From: Chloroflexia bacterium
GTDB lineage: Bacteria; Chloroflexota; Chloroflexia; Thermomicrobiales; UBA6265
NCBI GenBank assembly: GCA_013694885.1
Contig: JACDBO010000359.1
Location: forward strand, 1-6,150
DNA: 6,150 bases
Reading direction: 5' to 3'
Shown here: positions 1 through 5,451 of the stretch, in pieces
Position numbering within the stretch: the stretch's first letter is position 1
Layout: every line of letters starts with the position of its first letter
Notes under the pieces: generated by a model
Databases searched by the model: none
What the model saw: only the letters and a program-made list of their open reading frames with translations
What the model was told of the DNA's origin: nothing
Program-made: the position numbers and the translations under genes

Positions 1-1
1 C

Positions 2-994
2 TATGGCGTGGTCGAGGCGGCGGTCGGCTGCCCGGTCCGCTCCAGCATGGAGACGGTGCGGCTCGGCGAGGTCGCGGGTGTCCCGGTCTGGTTCGACAAG
101 ACGGCCTACGAGCAGGCCGACGCGGTCATCCCCGTCGGCCGCGTCAAACCGCACACCGATTTCCACGGCGCCGTCGAGTCCGGTCTGATGAAGATGATCG
201 CGATCGGGCTCGGCAAGCAGCATGGCGCCAGTACCTTCCACGGGCGCGGCATCGGCGAGTTTCACCACCTCATCCCGGCCGTCGCCGCGTTCACGCTCAC
301 GAAGGTCAACATCCCCTTCGGCATCGCCCTCGTCGAGAATGGCTTCGGCCGCCTGAGCCTGATGGAGGCGGTGTCGGCGTCCACCATCGTGACGCGCGAG
401 CCAGAGTTGCTCGACATCGCCCGAGCGAAGTTGGCGACGCTTCCGCCCGTCGAGATGGTCGACGTCCTGATCATCGACGAGATCGGCAAGGACATCAGCG
501 GCGACGGCGCCGATCCCAACGTCATCAACCGCGATGTCGCCAGTGTCGTCGACTTTCGTGCCCTCGGCGCCAGACCGATCATCCAACGCCTCGTCGTCCG
601 CGACCTGACCGACGACACCGAAGGCAACGCCACCGGTATCGGCATGTTCGACTTTGCCCTGCGCCGCGCCGTCGAACGCATCGACCCGATTTCGACTGCC
701 ATGAACATGATCACCGCCAAGGCGCCGCAGGGCGCGCGCATCCCGATCACCGTCGAGCACGACCGTCAGGCCCTGCACCTGGCCATCGCCTCGGCACTCA
801 ACGTGCCGGAGACCGGCGCGCGGCTCATGCGCATCCGCAACACCAAGGACCTGGAAACCTTCTTCGTCTCCGAAACGCTGCTGCCCGAGCTCACCGCTAC
901 CACCGCCGTGGAGATCCTCGGCGAGCCGGAACCAATCCAGTTCGACCCAGCCGGCATGTTCCTCGACCCGGTCGGTTCGCTGACGCCAGCCTGA
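2..994 (+). CDS. LarA-like (DUF2088) nickel-pincer isomerase family protein, 5' truncated
   Basis: The frame is already open at the window edge, so the start lies upstream; 330 residues are visible before TGA at 992-994. The fragment begins with YGVVEAAVGCPVRSSMETV, then carries GRVKPHTDF (about residues 47-54), ESGLMKM (59-65) and IGLGKQHGA (68-76), followed by His80. A later stretch reads DEIGKDISGDGADPNVINRD. From memory, this pattern belongs to proteins annotated with the LarA N-terminal (DUF2088) domain, a superfamily of nickel-pincer-dependent 2-hydroxyacid racemases and epimerases. The well-known members use a Lys that binds the pincer cofactor and His residues for catalysis. Here the Lys and His of KPHTDF and the conserved His74/His80 are candidates, which is inference. 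Substrate cannot be told. About 100 N-terminal residues are probably missing. The reading frame is certain; the family is moderately sure. A DUF362-like relation is the main alternative, since both families share a Lys-x-His followed by a Gly-rich segment. Confidence 0.7.
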   Translation, partial: YGVVEAAVGCPVRSSMETVRLGEVAGVPVWFDKTAYEQADAVIPVGRVKPHTDFHGAVESGLMKMIAIGLGKQHGASTFHGRGIGEFHHLIPAVAAFTLTKVNIPFGIALVENGFGRLSLMEAVSASTIVTREPELLDIARAKLATLPPVEMVDVLIIDEIGKDISGDGADPNVINRDVASVVDFRALGARPIIQRLVVRDLTDDTEGNATGIGMFDFALRRAVERIDPISTAMNMITAKAPQGARIPITVEHDRQALHLAIASALNVPETGARLMRIRNTKDLETFFVSETLLPELTATTAVEILGEPEPIQFDPAGMFLDPVGSLTPA

Positions 995-1020
995 CCTGTA
1001 TGCTTCGTTGCCGGATGGCC

Positions 1021-1044
1021 GCAAGCCTGCAAACCTGCAAGCCT
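1021..1044. repeat. Three tandem copies of an 8-bp unit
   Basis: Three head-to-tail octamers read GCAAGCCT, GCAAACCT and GCAAGCCT. The middle copy differs by one base. They lie 26 bp after the stop of the LarA-like gene and abut the long palindrome that starts at about 1046. No function is evident; replication slippage next to a repetitive extragenic element would explain it. Confidence 0.75.
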
Positions 1045-1045
1045 G

Positions 1046-1140
1046 TCATTTCGAGCCGCAGCGAGAAATCTCTCGTTGACGGGAAACAAGTCGCCCATGA
1101 ACGAGAGATTCCTCGTGGCAACCCAGCCGCTCGGAATGGC
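1046..1140. repeat. Long imperfect palindrome, REP/BIME-like extragenic element
   Basis: The inner arms are 1063-1077 (GAGAAATCTCTCGTT) and 1100-1114 (AACGAGAGATTCCTC). They are reverse complements with 14 of 15 positions matching, around a 22-nt loop. Outer arms continue the symmetry: TCATTTCGAGCC near 1046-1057 faces GCTCGGAATGGC at 1129-1140, with mismatches and a shift of a few bases. The element sits wholly between genes. It resembles the dispersed CATTTCGAGC...GAGAAATCTCTC repeats seen in many copies in some environmental bacterial genomes (recollection, not searched). A transcript could fold into a long hairpin that separates the LarA-like gene from the next gene, but no U-run follows it, so a canonical intrinsic terminator is not supported. 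Confidence 0.7.
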
Positions 1141-1236
1141 CCTCTCAGATGCAATGCGAGTGATGTCAGCCGTGTAGCGGTGACCCGGATGTCGATCGAC
1201 TGGATCAAAATACGGTCCGCGTCCATCTCACGACAT

Positions 1237-1242
1237 GAGGAG
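1237..1242 (+). promoter_or_regulatory. Ribosome binding site fixing the start at 1250
   Basis: GAGGAG lies 7 nt before the ATG at 1250. An in-frame ATG at 1235 overlaps this site and has no comparable sequence before it, so 1250 is the better start. Confidence 0.7.
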
Positions 1243-1249
1243 ATCAACG

Positions 1250-1846
1250 ATGGTCGGAATCGAGAAACTCCCACGGGCGCCACAAGAAAACCAGCATCCG
1301 CGCCTGACGCGCCGGGCGACCCTGGGCGGCGCCTTGGCGGGGTTAGCCACCGCCGCCGGTCTCGGCGCGGTTTCGAGTGTGGCGGCCGCCGACGAGGTGG
1401 ACGGTATCGCCGGAGGCGGTGTCGTCACCAGCGGAGCGGGCGACACGCAGTTCTCACTTGCTGTCGTGCACGTTCCACGGGACGGGCAGGACCCATTGCT
1501 GACCGGCGCGTTTGTCCTGAATGACCCGAATGCCCCGGACGGCGCGGTGCTTCTCCACAGCGTCTCGCTCGTCGAATTCACCGCGTACTCCACCGAGCGG
1601 CCGCACGCGCGGCAGATCGTCGGCTGGGCGACGATCAACAGCGCGGGCAGCTACCCATTCCTCCTCCGCGTGGAAGACACGACCGCTCCCGGCGCGGGTG
1701 AGGACACCTTCAACCTCGTCCTCGGCCAGGCGGCCCTGCCGTTCCTCGCCGATGCCGGCCACGTCTGCGACTGCGGCCAGTACAGCTACAGCCTCCGCGG
1801 CCCCCTCACCAGCGGCGACCTCACCACGATCGCGGACCTCGCCTAG
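1250..1846 (+). CDS. Small Tat-exported protein of unknown function with HxCxC motif
   Basis: The product is 198 aa from the ATG chosen by its ribosome binding site. The N-terminus is a twin-arginine signal: LTRRATLGG (Arg21-Arg22), then a hydrophobic Ala/Gly/Leu-rich stretch (about 25-47) ending in VAAA before DEVDG, a plausible signal peptidase site near residue 48. The mature part is about 150 aa, acidic and beta-rich in appearance, with no membrane segment. Near the C-terminus it has GHVCDCGQYSYSLRGPL (170-186), giving His171, Cys173 and Cys175, the only cysteines in the protein. Tat export implies folding, possibly with a bound metal, before translocation; the HxCxC group is a candidate metal or disulfide site (inference). 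I do not recognise the family. The gene stands alone between intergenic gaps of 255 and 149 bp. Confidence 0.8.
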   Translation: MVGIEKLPRAPQENQHPRLTRRATLGGALAGLATAAGLGAVSSVAAADEVDGIAGGGVVTSGAGDTQFSLAVVHVPRDGQDPLLTGAFVLNDPNAPDGAVLLHSVSLVEFTAYSTERPHARQIVGWATINSAGSYPFLLRVEDTTAPGAGEDTFNLVLGQAALPFLADAGHVCDCGQYSYSLRGPLTSGDLTTIADLA

Positions 1847-1980
1847 CCTCGTGCTGCGCTCATGGTCCGTGTCGATGCTCCGATGGGTGGTCGACGCTCG
1901 ACGCGCCGGGCAATGAACCTCCCGTCTCGGTCGCCTCGGTGTGAGAATGGGAAGGCGTCTTGCCAGAGAACATCAACGCA

Positions 1981-1989
1981 AGGAGGAGG
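1981..1989 (+). promoter_or_regulatory. Ribosome binding site fixing the start at 1996
   Basis: The purine-rich AGGAGGAGG is a near-perfect anti-16S match, 6 nt before ATG at 1996. The alternative in-frame TTG at 1960 lies upstream of this site and would put charged residues before the signal peptide, so it is rejected. Confidence 0.8.
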
Positions 1990-1995
1990 GACAGG

Positions 1996-3057
1996 ATGTG
2001 TCGTCTGTTCACGCTGGTCTCGATGCTCATCCTCGCACTCACCGCTCCGTCGGCCGTGCTGCCCGGAGCGGCGCGGCAGAGCGACTTTGAAATCCTCGAA
2101 ACGGAAGCGGCGGACCAGGCGATCGAGCTGTCGCGGCTGGAAACCAATGGCGAATACGGCACGCTCTACGACCAGATGCACCTCGATTCCCAGGCGATCA
2201 TCCCCCCTCAAGTAGTCAGCGGCTGGTACGCAGACGAGTTCGCGCCGCGTCAGCCCGACGTGATCACCGCCGTGACCGACGTCCAGATCATCCCCTGGAC
2301 GTGGACGCTCAACGACAAGTCCTATCCGGAGACCGCCGAGATCACCTTTGAGCAGCCCTTCGGCGACGAGATCGTGACTGACACGATCCACCTCGTCAAA
2401 GAGCGCGGCATGTGGCGCTGGTTCTATGGGGTCAGCCTGGACTCCGTCAACACCGTGATCGAGCGCTACGCGCCCGAGTACCCGCCGGTCACGGGCGATC
2501 CGGCGACGGCAACCGTCACCGACGACGGGAGCATCCCCTGGGGTCTCGACACCGTGACCACCGCTGCGCTGACGCCGGAGCTGCTGGCTGCAGCGCTGCC
2601 AGACGAGTTTGCCGGCAATACGCTGCGGGCAGAGCCCGGCGCAGAGCCGGTGGAAGAACGACCGTACGCCTTCGCCACGCAATCGGTCACCTATCGCTAC
2701 ACGGAGACGGATGACCCGACCATGACCAGCGCGGGGATCAACCTGAGTGAGCTCCCGGCAGAGATGAGCGTGTCGGGGGCGCTGGAGGAGGTCAGGAGCG
2801 GACCCACCTCGACCATCACCGACGGTGACCTGCTTGTCGAGAACGTGACCGTCCAGGACATCGGCGCCACGGTGCTGTTTATGCTGGTCATACAGTCCGG
2901 CGGCGACGTGGTGGGAGATGTCCCGTTCCTGATCTGGGGAGCCGCCGACGGGGAGTCGCTCTACACGGCATCGGCCCGCGACATCGCGCACCTCCGGGTC
3001 TTGGCCGAAGCCATCGCCGACAACGTGCTCGCCGATTCGGGCGCGATCCGCGCTTAA
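1996..3057 (+). CDS. Secreted protein with NTF2-like N-terminal domain, function unknown
   Basis: The product is 353 aa. Residues 1-26 form a Sec signal peptide: Arg3, the hydrophobic run LFTLVSMLILAL, then APSAVLPGAA and the mature start near RQSD. Residues about 31-150 look like an NTF2/SnoaL-like fold: an N-terminal helix (ETEAADQAIELSRLETNGE), a LYDQMH segment, beta strands, and the closing KERGMWRWFYGVSLDSV, which matches the usual final strand of such domains. A Pro/Gly/Thr-rich linker (about 158-185) leads to a second domain (about 190-353) beginning ALTPELLAAALPDEFAG and ending in a helix (IAHLRVLAEAIADNVLA). No catalytic motif, lipobox or membrane anchor is visible. A ligand-binding or envelope role is inference only. 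The stop lies 3 nt from the stop of the convergent HD gene, leaving no room for a terminator. Confidence 0.8.
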   Translation: MCRLFTLVSMLILALTAPSAVLPGAARQSDFEILETEAADQAIELSRLETNGEYGTLYDQMHLDSQAIIPPQVVSGWYADEFAPRQPDVITAVTDVQIIPWTWTLNDKSYPETAEITFEQPFGDEIVTDTIHLVKERGMWRWFYGVSLDSVNTVIERYAPEYPPVTGDPATATVTDDGSIPWGLDTVTTAALTPELLAAALPDEFAGNTLRAEPGAEPVEERPYAFATQSVTYRYTETDDPTMTSAGINLSELPAEMSVSGALEEVRSGPTSTITDGDLLVENVTVQDIGATVLFMLVIQSGGDVVGDVPFLIWGAADGESLYTASARDIAHLRVLAEAIADNVLADSGAIRA

Positions 3058-3060
3058 TGC

Positions 3061-3708
3061 CTACGCCCGCTCGTCTGGCGGGAGAGCAACGAAGCTGTCG
3101 CGGACGGCGGTCAACGCCGGGTGGTGGACCTCACGGGCGGCCATGTCCGCGAAGCCGGCGACGGGCAGGTCCGGGTCGTCCTGGACGTATTCACGCGATT
3201 GCAGGTAGGCTTCCAGCCGGTCGGCCTCCTTGACGAAGCGGGCTTCGGGTGACGCCTGCCCTTCATACGCCTCCCACATTTCGTGCAGCTCATCGCGCAA
3301 TCCGAACGGGAGCGGCTCCAGCATCTCGACGATGGCGGCTTGCTCTGCCGCGTGCTTGGCGGCCGCGTCCTCCGCTGAGCGCAGGTGACGGATGCTGAAG
3401 AAGGCGCGGCGCGCCTCTCGGTCGCTCTCCGGCGGCAGGTCGTCCGCACCATACGGCGCGGGGTCGCCGCTGATCGCCTCGGCAAGGTCGTGGATCAGCG
3501 CCAGCGTGAGGACGCGGTCGCGGTCCAGCGCCGGGTCGGCGGCGGCTGCCAGCCAGGCGAGCAGGGCCGTGCGGAAGATGTGGTCGGCGACTGATTCGGC
3601 ACGGTCCGGCGGCACGCCGCGGTCGAGCCAACCAGTTCGCTTGACCCGCTTGAGCCGCCCGGCAATGCTCACCAACCGCGCAACCCCCGCGGCGTCGGCG
3701 TCGCTCAT
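3061..3708 (-). CDS. HD-domain phosphohydrolase, HDDC2/YfbR (5'-deoxynucleotidase) type
   Basis: The product is 215 aa, matching the roughly 200-aa HDDC2/YfbR family. LKRVKRTGWLDRGV (19-32) followed by ESVADH (38-43) is the family's N-terminal signature. Metal ligands are His43, the HD pair His73-Asp74 in LIHDLAEAISGD, and Asp163 in KEADRLEAYL. Glu77 and Asp82 match the catalytic Glu and Asp that follow the HD pair in E. coli YfbR. Arg24 and Trp27 fall where YfbR uses Arg-Trp to select deoxynucleotides. Known members hydrolyse deoxynucleoside 5'-monophosphates in the cytosol, so nucleotide-pool housekeeping is likely; the exact substrate is inferred. Its ATG overlaps the stop of the upstream hydrolase gene (ATGA, 3705-3708), implying translational coupling. 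An upstream extension to 3918 is rejected because it would run inside the hydrolase gene and adds only low-complexity Arg/Pro sequence. Confidence 0.87.
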   Translation of the reverse strand: MSDADAAGVARLVSIAGRLKRVKRTGWLDRGVPPDRAESVADHIFRTALLAWLAAAADPALDRDRVLTLALIHDLAEAISGDPAPYGADDLPPESDREARRAFFSIRHLRSAEDAAAKHAAEQAAIVEMLEPLPFGLRDELHEMWEAYEGQASPEARFVKEADRLEAYLQSREYVQDDPDLPVAGFADMAAREVHHPALTAVRDSFVALPPDERA

Positions 3709-4490
3709 TGCTGGCCGAGGTGCTGGCGGAACACGGCGAGGGTGCGTTGCCAGGCGTCCTGCGACGGCCCAAACGCCTCTGCTTCCGGGTCGAACGTCAG
3801 AAAGCCGTGGCCGATGCCGGGGTAGATGACGCTCTCGGCTGGCTTGCCGTAGCGCTCCAACGAGGCCCGGTAGCGCGCGACGTTCTCCATGCCGACCGCC
3901 CCGTCCTGATCGCCCCACAGTAGAAGCAGCGGCGAGCCGATATTGGCGACCTCGTCCTCGTCAATCGGGAGCTTGGCGGCGATCGGCGTCCGCTCCCGGA
4001 CCGGGAACCCATAAAAGGCGACACTGGCGGCGGGCAACGGCGCGCGCGCGGCCGCCAGCATCACATACGTGCCGCCCATGCAGAAGCCGAGGGTGCCGAC
4101 CGCGCCGGAAGTCGCTCCATGCGCGCCGAGCCAGACCAACGAGGCGCGGATGTCCATCAGCGCCTGGCCCTGGTCAAGCTGCATGCCGCGAGCCCGCGCC
4201 GCCTCCCGCGACTGCTCGGTGAGCGGCCCGAGGCGGTGGAACAAGTCGGGCAGCAGCGCCACGAAGCCCTCGGCGGCCAAGCGGCGGGCGAGGTCACGGT
4301 AGAAATCGTTGGCGCCATTGATGTCGTGGAGGATAAGCACTGCCGGCGCCGGCGTCCGCTCCGGCACGGCCAGAAACGCCGGTACCGCCAGCCGCTGGTC
4401 CTCGAACCCCGCGACATGGTCGATCGTGACCTCGGTTTCCTCCACCGGCGCGCCGCCACTGATCGGTCGCGGACAAGTCTCGTGGCACAT
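3705..4490 (-). CDS. Dienelactone hydrolase family protein (alpha/beta hydrolase)
   Basis: The product is 261 aa, close to the usual 230-260. The alpha/beta-hydrolase core begins with VLILHDINGANDFYRDLARRL (51-71) and ALLPDLF. The nucleophile elbow GFCMGG carries Cys137, as in dienelactone hydrolases, which use Cys rather than Ser. Asp196 in LLWGDQDGAV and His228 in YPGIGHGF complete the triad. The family hydrolyses dienelactones in chlorocatechol breakdown, but many homologues act on other esters or lactones. No aromatic-degradation genes are nearby, so the substrate is unknown. There is no signal peptide, so the enzyme is cytosolic. AAGGAG, 5 nt before the ATG, supports the start. It lies 35 bp after the broken toxin gene and overlaps the HD gene by 4 nt, so the two enzymes are probably co-translated and may also receive read-through from the toxin-antitoxin genes. 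Confidence 0.9.
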   Translation of the reverse strand: MCHETCPRPISGGAPVEETEVTIDHVAGFEDQRLAVPAFLAVPERTPAPAVLILHDINGANDFYRDLARRLAAEGFVALLPDLFHRLGPLTEQSREAARARGMQLDQGQALMDIRASLVWLGAHGATSGAVGTLGFCMGGTYVMLAAARAPLPAASVAFYGFPVRERTPIAAKLPIDEDEVANIGSPLLLLWGDQDGAVGMENVARYRASLERYGKPAESVIYPGIGHGFLTFDPEAEAFGPSQDAWQRTLAVFRQHLGQQ

Positions 4491-4495
4491 GATTG

Positions 4496-4501
4496 CTCCT
4501 T
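4496..4501 (-). promoter_or_regulatory. Ribosome binding site of the dienelactone hydrolase gene
   Basis: On the minus strand, AAGGAG stands 5 nt before the ATG at 4490. It is the strongest translation signal of the minus-strand cluster and supports independent, efficient initiation of the hydrolase even if upstream toxin translation stops early. Confidence 0.7.
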
Positions 4502-4525
4502 CACGGTCGCGCGCAAGTCAGGCGG

Positions 4526-4816
4526 CTACGGCGCATCGAAGATTTCGTGCGAGCCAACGCCGCGCCAAACGATATGCGGATCACCTGGATGAATCGATTC
4601 GCCATAGCGAAATGTCGCCCGACCATCGTCGGCCCACGTCATCTCCCAGACGCCCGGGTGGCCTTAGACGCGCTTGATACGGAGTCCCTTGCGAAAAGAA
4701 CCACGTCGGAGATCCTCGATGAACTTGTCGAGCGCCATAAGAAACGCTGCCTGCTGACGTGACGTGAGACGGTTGTACTCATCCAGAAAGCGAAGATCCT
4801 CACTGTGAGTCGGCAT
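4526..4816 (-). pseudogene. RelE/YafQ-like toxin gene interrupted by an in-frame TAA
   Basis: Read from ATG at 4816, the frame encodes 50 residues ending FRKGLRIKRV, then TAA at 4664-4666, then a further 45 codons to TAG at 4526-4528. The total of 97 codons equals the intact neighbour at 5153-5443. Aligned by hand, about 67 of 96 positions are identical, including EDLRRGSFRKGLR before the stop and EMTWADDGRATFRYGES after it. There is no indel. The codon at the stop is CAG (Gln51) in the intact copy, so two base differences separate them. The truncated product would lack the conserved GRATFRYG and GSHEI segments that should carry the active site. The start lies inside the end of the preceding antitoxin gene (17-nt overlap). 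Restart at an internal ATG (codon 59) would give only a 38-residue C-terminal piece. It is either a recently disabled toxin or a sequencing error; the two-base difference favours the former. Confidence 0.8.
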
Positions 4817-5066
4817 GCTTCATCCGCGCCCGGAGAGAAGCGAGAAACTCCTCAGACGATGCATAGAACGTCGTGCGTCCCTCAGCCTCGTCCCAGTCCG
4901 CCTCGATCTCGCCGGTGATCCAGCTTCGCGTCCAGAACCAGCCCTGGTCAGGGTCAATCGCGGCTGGGCGGATATAGCCGCACATCGCCGCCAGCGTCCA
5001 GAAGGTCGCGTCGTCAGCGCTGCGCAAGGTCTCCAGATCGACCGGTGGTTTGGTTTGCGTGGCCAT
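4800..5066 (-). CDS. Antitoxin-like protein, second copy
   Basis: The product is 88 aa. It is a paralogue of the protein at 5452-5697: about 58 of the first 78 residues are identical by hand alignment. It shares TKPPV...ETLR.ADDATFW near the start, CGYIRP (29-34), and the Trp-rich tail IDPDQGWFWTRSWITGEIE, ending in SSEEFLASL. The last ten residues, RARMKHADSQ, extend past the end of the other copy and contain the overlapping toxin start. An in-frame ATG 11 codons upstream (5099) exists, but GGGAGA stands 7 nt before the ATG at 5066 and homology begins there, so 5066 is chosen. The tail resembles the toxin-binding end of type II antitoxins of the DQ.WFW..W..gE.Ea..di..Gr type (recollection). 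It appears to be an orphan antitoxin because its own toxin gene has a premature stop; it may neutralise the intact neighbouring toxin. Confidence 0.75.
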   Translation of the reverse strand: MATQTKPPVDLETLRSADDATFWTLAAMCGYIRPAAIDPDQGWFWTRSWITGEIEADWDEAEGRTTFYASSEEFLASLRARMKHADSQ

Positions 5067-5152
5067 TGCGTCGTCTCCCTGGACAAGATGTGTCGCCACT
5101 GTGCCGTCTCAGTATCCCGATAACGTGCATGATCGGCCAACGTGGTCCCAGA

Positions 5153-5443
5153 TTACTGCGCGTCGAGGATATCGTGCGAACCAATGCGTTGCCAGATGAT
5201 GTGCGGGTCACCGGGATGAATCGATTCGCCATAGCGAAATGTGGCTCGGCCATCACCGGCCCACGTCATCTCCCACACGCCGGGCTGGCTCTGGACCCTC
5301 TTGACACGGAGCCCTTTGCGAAAGGAACCTCGGCGGAGGTCCTCGACAAACTTGCGAAGTGCCTCACGAAATTCTGCACGCTGGCTCGGAGTAAGCCGGG
5401 CGTAGTCCTGGAGAGCCCGAGATTCCTTGTCGAAAGTTGGCAT
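5153..5443 (-). CDS. RelE/ParE-superfamily (YafQ-like) putative toxin, intact copy
   Basis: The product is 96 aa, a normal size for RelE-type toxins. It has two N-terminal helices (about residues 8-40, ending KFVEDLRRGS), then FRKGLRVKRV (41-50), PGVWEMTW (54-61), GDGRATFRYG (63-72) and HIIWQRIGSHDIL (81-93). The order of helices, Lys/Arg-rich strand, ATF.Y strand and a final strand ending in GSHDI parallels YafQ, whose catalytic His lies in a comparable GSH segment; His90 is the candidate. Known family members are ribosome-dependent mRNA endonucleases, or in the ParE branch gyrase inhibitors; activity here is inferred. The ATG follows the antitoxin stop by 8 nt with only a weak binding site, so translation by coupling to the antitoxin is likely, keeping toxin yield below antitoxin. 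Assignment as a toxin rests on fold pattern, size and partner; a non-toxic RelE-like protein is possible. Confidence 0.75.
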   Translation of the reverse strand: MPTFDKESRALQDYARLTPSQRAEFREALRKFVEDLRRGSFRKGLRVKRVQSQPGVWEMTWAGDGRATFRYGESIHPGDPHIIWQRIGSHDILDAQ

Positions 5444-5451
5444 CCCGGACG

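Noticed and set aside
1021..1140. CRISPR array or insertion sequence end
   Set aside because: The octamers are contiguous without spacers, and no transposase gene or target-site duplication is visible around the palindrome.
1000..1249. Short gene or sigma-70 promoter in the intergenic stretch before the Tat protein
   Set aside because: The open frame from 1000 runs through the palindrome and into the next gene in a different frame, with Arg-rich low-complexity sequence. AAAATA near 1207 could be a -10 box, but I found no convincing -35 box at the right distance.
1847..1995. Small RNA or gene between the two exported-protein genes
   Set aside because: Only a tiny hairpin (GTCGA/TCGAC at 1890-1902) and a strong ribosome binding site are visible; nothing else supports a feature.
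1843..2991. Long open frame of 382 codons on the minus strand
   Set aside because: It lies antisense to the NTF2-like secreted gene, which has a strong ribosome binding site and a signal peptide. The antisense product is Arg/Gly/His-rich without motifs, typical of a GC-rich shadow frame.
3055..3063. Terminator between the convergent genes
   Set aside because: Only 3 nt separate the two stop codons, and no hairpin with a T-run is visible around them.
3061..3918. Longer version of the HD gene starting at 3918
   Set aside because: The extra 70 residues are Arg/Pro-rich, lie inside the hydrolase gene, and precede the family's real N-terminus. The ATG at 3708 in an ATGA overlap is far better.
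4493..4762. Plus-strand open frame across the broken toxin gene
   Set aside because: The minus strand in this stretch aligns along its full length with the intact toxin paralogue, which explains the sequence; the plus frame is a shadow.
4526..4816. Frameshift as the cause of the toxin disruption
   Set aside because: The two toxin genes align with no insertion or deletion over 291 bases; only a stop codon substitution is present.
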